Notes under the pieces: model-generated | What the model was told of the DNA's origin: nothing | Databases searched by the model: none | The model's input: the letters and a program-made list of their open reading frames with translations, nothing else | Shown: positions 59,627 through 64,000 of the stretch, in pieces | Layout of the letters: every line of letters begins with the position of its first letter | How positions within the stretch are numbered: the first letter of the stretch is position 1 | Translations under genes and position numbers: made by a program | Assembly: GCF_021287135.1 (NCBI RefSeq) | Contig: NZ_JAJTBB010000022.1 | Location: forward strand, 62,001 to 126,000 | DNA length: 64,000 nt | DNA from: Acidovorax sp. | GTDB taxonomy: Bacteria > Pseudomonadota > Gammaproteobacteria > Burkholderiales > Burkholderiaceae_C | Reading direction: 5' to 3'

Positions 59627-61999
59627 TCAGAGCTGGCTTTCCACGCTGTTGCGCATGGCCAGCTGTGCCACGGCGTCCAGCGCCCCGTCCACCACTGCCT
59701 GCTTGGACAGGATTTGCAATGCGCCCTGCTGGAACAAGCGCTCCAGCAGACGAAGTGTCATCGACTGTGTGCGGCCGTTGGCGGCGGTGAACAGGAACAG
59801 CGTTCCTTGCGAGCCGATCCAGGACAGCTGCGTGCGCTGCCATTCGCCCGCCACGCGCAGGTTGACCCAGGTGCCGATGGCCAGGCTCGGCAGGGCCGCT
59901 GCCACCGGCATGGCCGGTGCGGGCAGGGGCTGAGGAGGTTCGGCGCCCGCGGGTTCTACAAGGTCCATGTAGCCGGAATCCCGCGCCTCTGCGGGAGCCA
60001 CCCAGGGGGTGTCGTCGTCCAGCAGCGGCGGCTGCGGGGCGGACGGCGCCGCGTCTCTGGGCACGGGCGGTGCAGACTGCGCGGGCAGACGCGGCCCGGG
60101 CCGGAACGCCTGCTGGTGGAGTTCCATCAGCAGCCCGAAGACCTCTTCGGTGCGGTCTGGCGGGTAATCGATGGTGGCCAGCCCTTCGCGCAGCTTGGGC
60201 AGCAGCTTGGGCAGCAGCCGCGCCAGCTGGCCCGTGTGGCCGCGGGTCAGCTCCGGCTGGGCGCTCCACAGCAGGGCCTCCACCAGTTCCTGGTAGCGGC
60301 CGGGGTCGGAGCTGCCGGTGGTATCGGCCAGCTGCGCCTGCGCCAGCACCTGGGCCCAGGGGCCCAGCAGGAAGCGCACGATGGGCTCGGGCACCTTGTC
60401 CATGCCGGGCGTGGGAGCGATCTCGCGGGCAATGTGCGCGGCCAGCGCATGGCGCTGCTCTGCATGCTGCAGGGCTTCGATGGCCCGCAGCTGGTCCTGC
60501 TGGCGGGTCTGGTTCTTCTCGGCCCACTTGGCGTGCAGTTGGGCCAGCACCCGCTCGAAATCGTCCGGCCCTTCCACGGTGTCCGAGGCCAGCGGCCCGG
60601 CGATGTTCATGAGCGAGCGCATGAAACTCTGGAACCCCGGCGCCTCGGGGCTGTTGAAGGCCAGGCTCTGGTCGGTGATGTCCTGCAGCAGGCGGCGCGC
60701 GGGGTGGTCCTTGTTGCTGAAGAAGCGTGGGTCGGCCAGCACCAGCTGCATCAGCGCGGGTTCAAGGGCGCGGATGAACTGCTGCACTGGCCACAGCAGC
60801 CGGCTGTCGCGCGCGATGTTGTCCACCATCAACGCCACCACCTCCATGCTCAGCGTCTGGCCCAGCCGCGCGGAGGGCGTTGCGGCACCTGCCCCCGCGC
60901 CGGCACTGGCGGCTGACGCTGGGCTGCCTGCAGGGCGCGGGCTGCCCAGGCGTTCCATCATCTGGCCCACCTGGTTCATCTCTTGCAGCGCCTCGAAGGC
61001 GGCCGGAACCGTCATGGCGAAGTCCGTCGCGGGCGCGTCGAGTTGCGGCAACGCGTCGGCGGCGTCGAACTCGCGCGCAAAGCGGTCGGCAAAAGTCTCG
61101 CTGTCCGCACCAGGAGCGCCGGCCGCGCCGGCACCGGCTGGGGGCTCAGGGGGCGCGGGCTGTGCGCTGAATTCGCCCAGCAGCAGTCGGCGCAGGCGGT
61201 CCAGGGTGAGCAGCGGATCGGCGCCGCTCGCTGCCGTCGAGCGGTCGTTGTCGGAGGCAAAGCCGGGGGATGCGTCGCTGGAGGCCGGGGACACGTAGAT
61301 CACCTGGCCGTCCGTCTGGCGCATGGCGTAGCCCACCGGCTGCACGCCGCCTTGCTTGAGCTGCTCAATCCGGGCGAGGTACAGGGTGCGCAGTTCCTGC
61401 CCCAACGCGTGCGCCATGGGACCCATCCAGTCGTGCCGCACTTGCGCACCGAGCTGCATCTGCGAGACCACGGTCTGCAAGGCTTGCAAGAAGATGTCGG
61501 GGCGCAAAGGGTTGGCTTCGGGCTGCACGCGCGGCAGGGCGAGGGCGGCGCACACCAGCGCGTCCAGGTCCGCCAGCGGGGCTTCCACGGCGGTCATCAC
61601 CAGCTGGCGGGCGCGGGCGCGTTCCACGCTCTCGTTGACGGCGGTTTCGTCCATCAGCTCCAGTTCGTCGAAATGGATGCTGAACAGGGAGCGGGAGCCT
61701 TTGTCCTGGGCCTGGGCGTTGTCCTGGCCCAGTGCCTGGCGAAGCGCCTCGGGGTAGCGTTCTGCCATCACTGGGGTCAGCCGCATCAGCTGCTGTCGCG
61801 CCGCCTGGAAGGCCTGGTGCTCGCCCGGCGTGCGGGCCTGGTCCAGGCGGGCCTGCAGGGCGGTGCGGGCCGCGTCGGCCACGCGCTCCAGCAGCGGGCG
61901 GGCCTCTGCCAGCAGGTCCTGGACGATGCGCTCGCGAGGCCCGGCACCGGGCGGGGCTGGGGGGGCAAGGGCCGGGGGCGGAGGAAGGTGCGAAGCCAT
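59627..61999 (-). CDS. DUF1631 family protein
   Basis: A 790-residue cytoplasmic protein, largely helical, with Ala/Pro/Gly-rich linkers. The start MASHLPPPPALAPPAPPGAG leads to ERIVQDLLAEARPLLERVAD, and the C-terminal domain has LAIGTWVNLRVAGEWQRTQL SWIG and LRLLERLFQQGALQILSK, which resemble a PilZ-like barrel. DUF1631 function is unknown to me; a cyclic-di-GMP link through the PilZ-like end is only a guess. It is convergent with the sensor kinase. Confidence 0.82.
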   Translation of the reverse strand: MASHLPPPPALAPPAPPGAGPRERIVQDLLAEARPLLERVADAARTALQARLDQARTPGEHQAFQAARQQLMRLTPVMAERYPEALRQALGQDNAQAQDKGSRSLFSIHFDELELMDETAVNESVERARARQLVMTAVEAPLADLDALVCAALALPRVQPEANPLRPDIFLQALQTVVSQMQLGAQVRHDWMGPMAHALGQELRTLYLARIEQLKQGGVQPVGYAMRQTDGQVIYVSPASSDASPGFASDNDRSTAASGADPLLTLDRLRRLLLGEFSAQPAPPEPPAGAGAAGAPGADSETFADRFAREFDAADALPQLDAPATDFAMTVPAAFEALQEMNQVGQMMERLGSPRPAGSPASAASAGAGAGAATPSARLGQTLSMEVVALMVDNIARDSRLLWPVQQFIRALEPALMQLVLADPRFFSNKDHPARRLLQDITDQSLAFNSPEAPGFQSFMRSLMNIAGPLASDTVEGPDDFERVLAQLHAKWAEKNQTRQQDQLRAIEALQHAEQRHALAAHIAREIAPTPGMDKVPEPIVRFLLGPWAQVLAQAQLADTTGSSDPGRYQELVEALLWSAQPELTRGHTGQLARLLPKLLPKLREGLATIDYPPDRTEEVFGLLMELHQQAFRPGPRLPAQSAPPVPRDAAPSAPQPPLLDDDTPWVAPAEARDSGYMDLVEPAGAEPPQPLPAPAMPVAAALPSLAIGTWVNLRVAGEWQRTQLSWIGSQGTLFLFTAANGRTQSMTLRLLERLFQQGALQILSKQAVVDGALDAVAQLAMRNSVESQL

Positions 62000-62109
62000 G
62001 TTCTTGTAGGAAGGGGAGCGGTTGCCCGCCATGGTACGCGGCAAAAAGGGGCCAAAGGCCCCTTGTTAACCGTGATCTCCGGCGCTTTTCGCCGGCTTGC
62101 CGGGCGGTG

Positions 62110-64000
<1,891 letters not shown>

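Overview
The window is GC-rich (roughly two thirds G+C by eye), densely coded DNA from a betaproteobacterium, most likely a member of the Comamonadaceae (Acidovorax-like). This rests on gene content and protein style, on AddAB in place of RecBCD, on the SRP RNA-dnaX-ybaB-recR block, and on dispersed short palindromes of a kind I associate with that family. I see no insertion sequence, prophage, CRISPR array, tRNA or rRNA. It reads as core chromosome with a few accessory modules.

Layout. 1-11.8 kb is a phosphate and polyphosphate block: ppk1-sixA, a histone-H1-tailed ribbon-helix-helix regulator with its own palindromic operator, ppx, then pstS-pstC-pstA-pstB-phoU-phoB-phoR. Good PHO boxes face both ppx and pstS. 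11.8-17.3 kb (minus strand) holds a MATE exporter, a GT39-like membrane protein, rpmE2, rho and trxA. 17.3-25 kb holds addB-addA and a YhiN-type flavoprotein. 25-32.2 kb holds an exported protein, 4.5S RNA, a cytochrome b561, dnaX (with an A9 slippery run and downstream stem expected to give the gamma form), ybaB, recR, a MAPEG protein, an orphan substrate-binding protein and a 50-residue membrane peptide. 32.2-36.3 kb holds a lytic transglycosylase and gloB, divergent from a methyltransferase and rnhA, then a small thioredoxin.

36.5-45.3 kb groups molybdenum-cofactor genes (moaA-mobA-moeA), an FNR-type site, a PilJ-domain exported protein, an SDR/DUF2889/aldehyde dehydrogenase group, a Crp/Fnr regulator and an Mpo1-like protein. 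45.3-50.4 kb is an export system (TolC-like, HlyD-like and two ABC-2 permeases) with no ATPase gene. 50.6-52.2 kb is a diiron-type hydrolase opposite a TetR regulator with two matching operators. 52.2-59.6 kb has a P-type ATPase, a rubredoxin, an SHP/diheme cytochrome/cytochrome b electron-transfer set, and a divergent PepSY/response regulator/kinase operon. The end carries a DUF1631 gene and the 3' part of a proton-pumping pyrophosphatase gene.

The most distinctive feature is a roughly 50-60 bp palindromic repeat present in at least nine copies. Four copies lie inside reading frames (MATE, addA, dnaX, moeA) and are translated in different frames. Others supply the stop codon of a gene (DUF2889, crp) or a start codon (an ABC-2 permease). 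The dnaX recoding site, the H1-tailed regulator with its nested operator, the mirrored response-regulator boxes at the SHP cluster and the ATPase-less exporter are the other points most worth checking.
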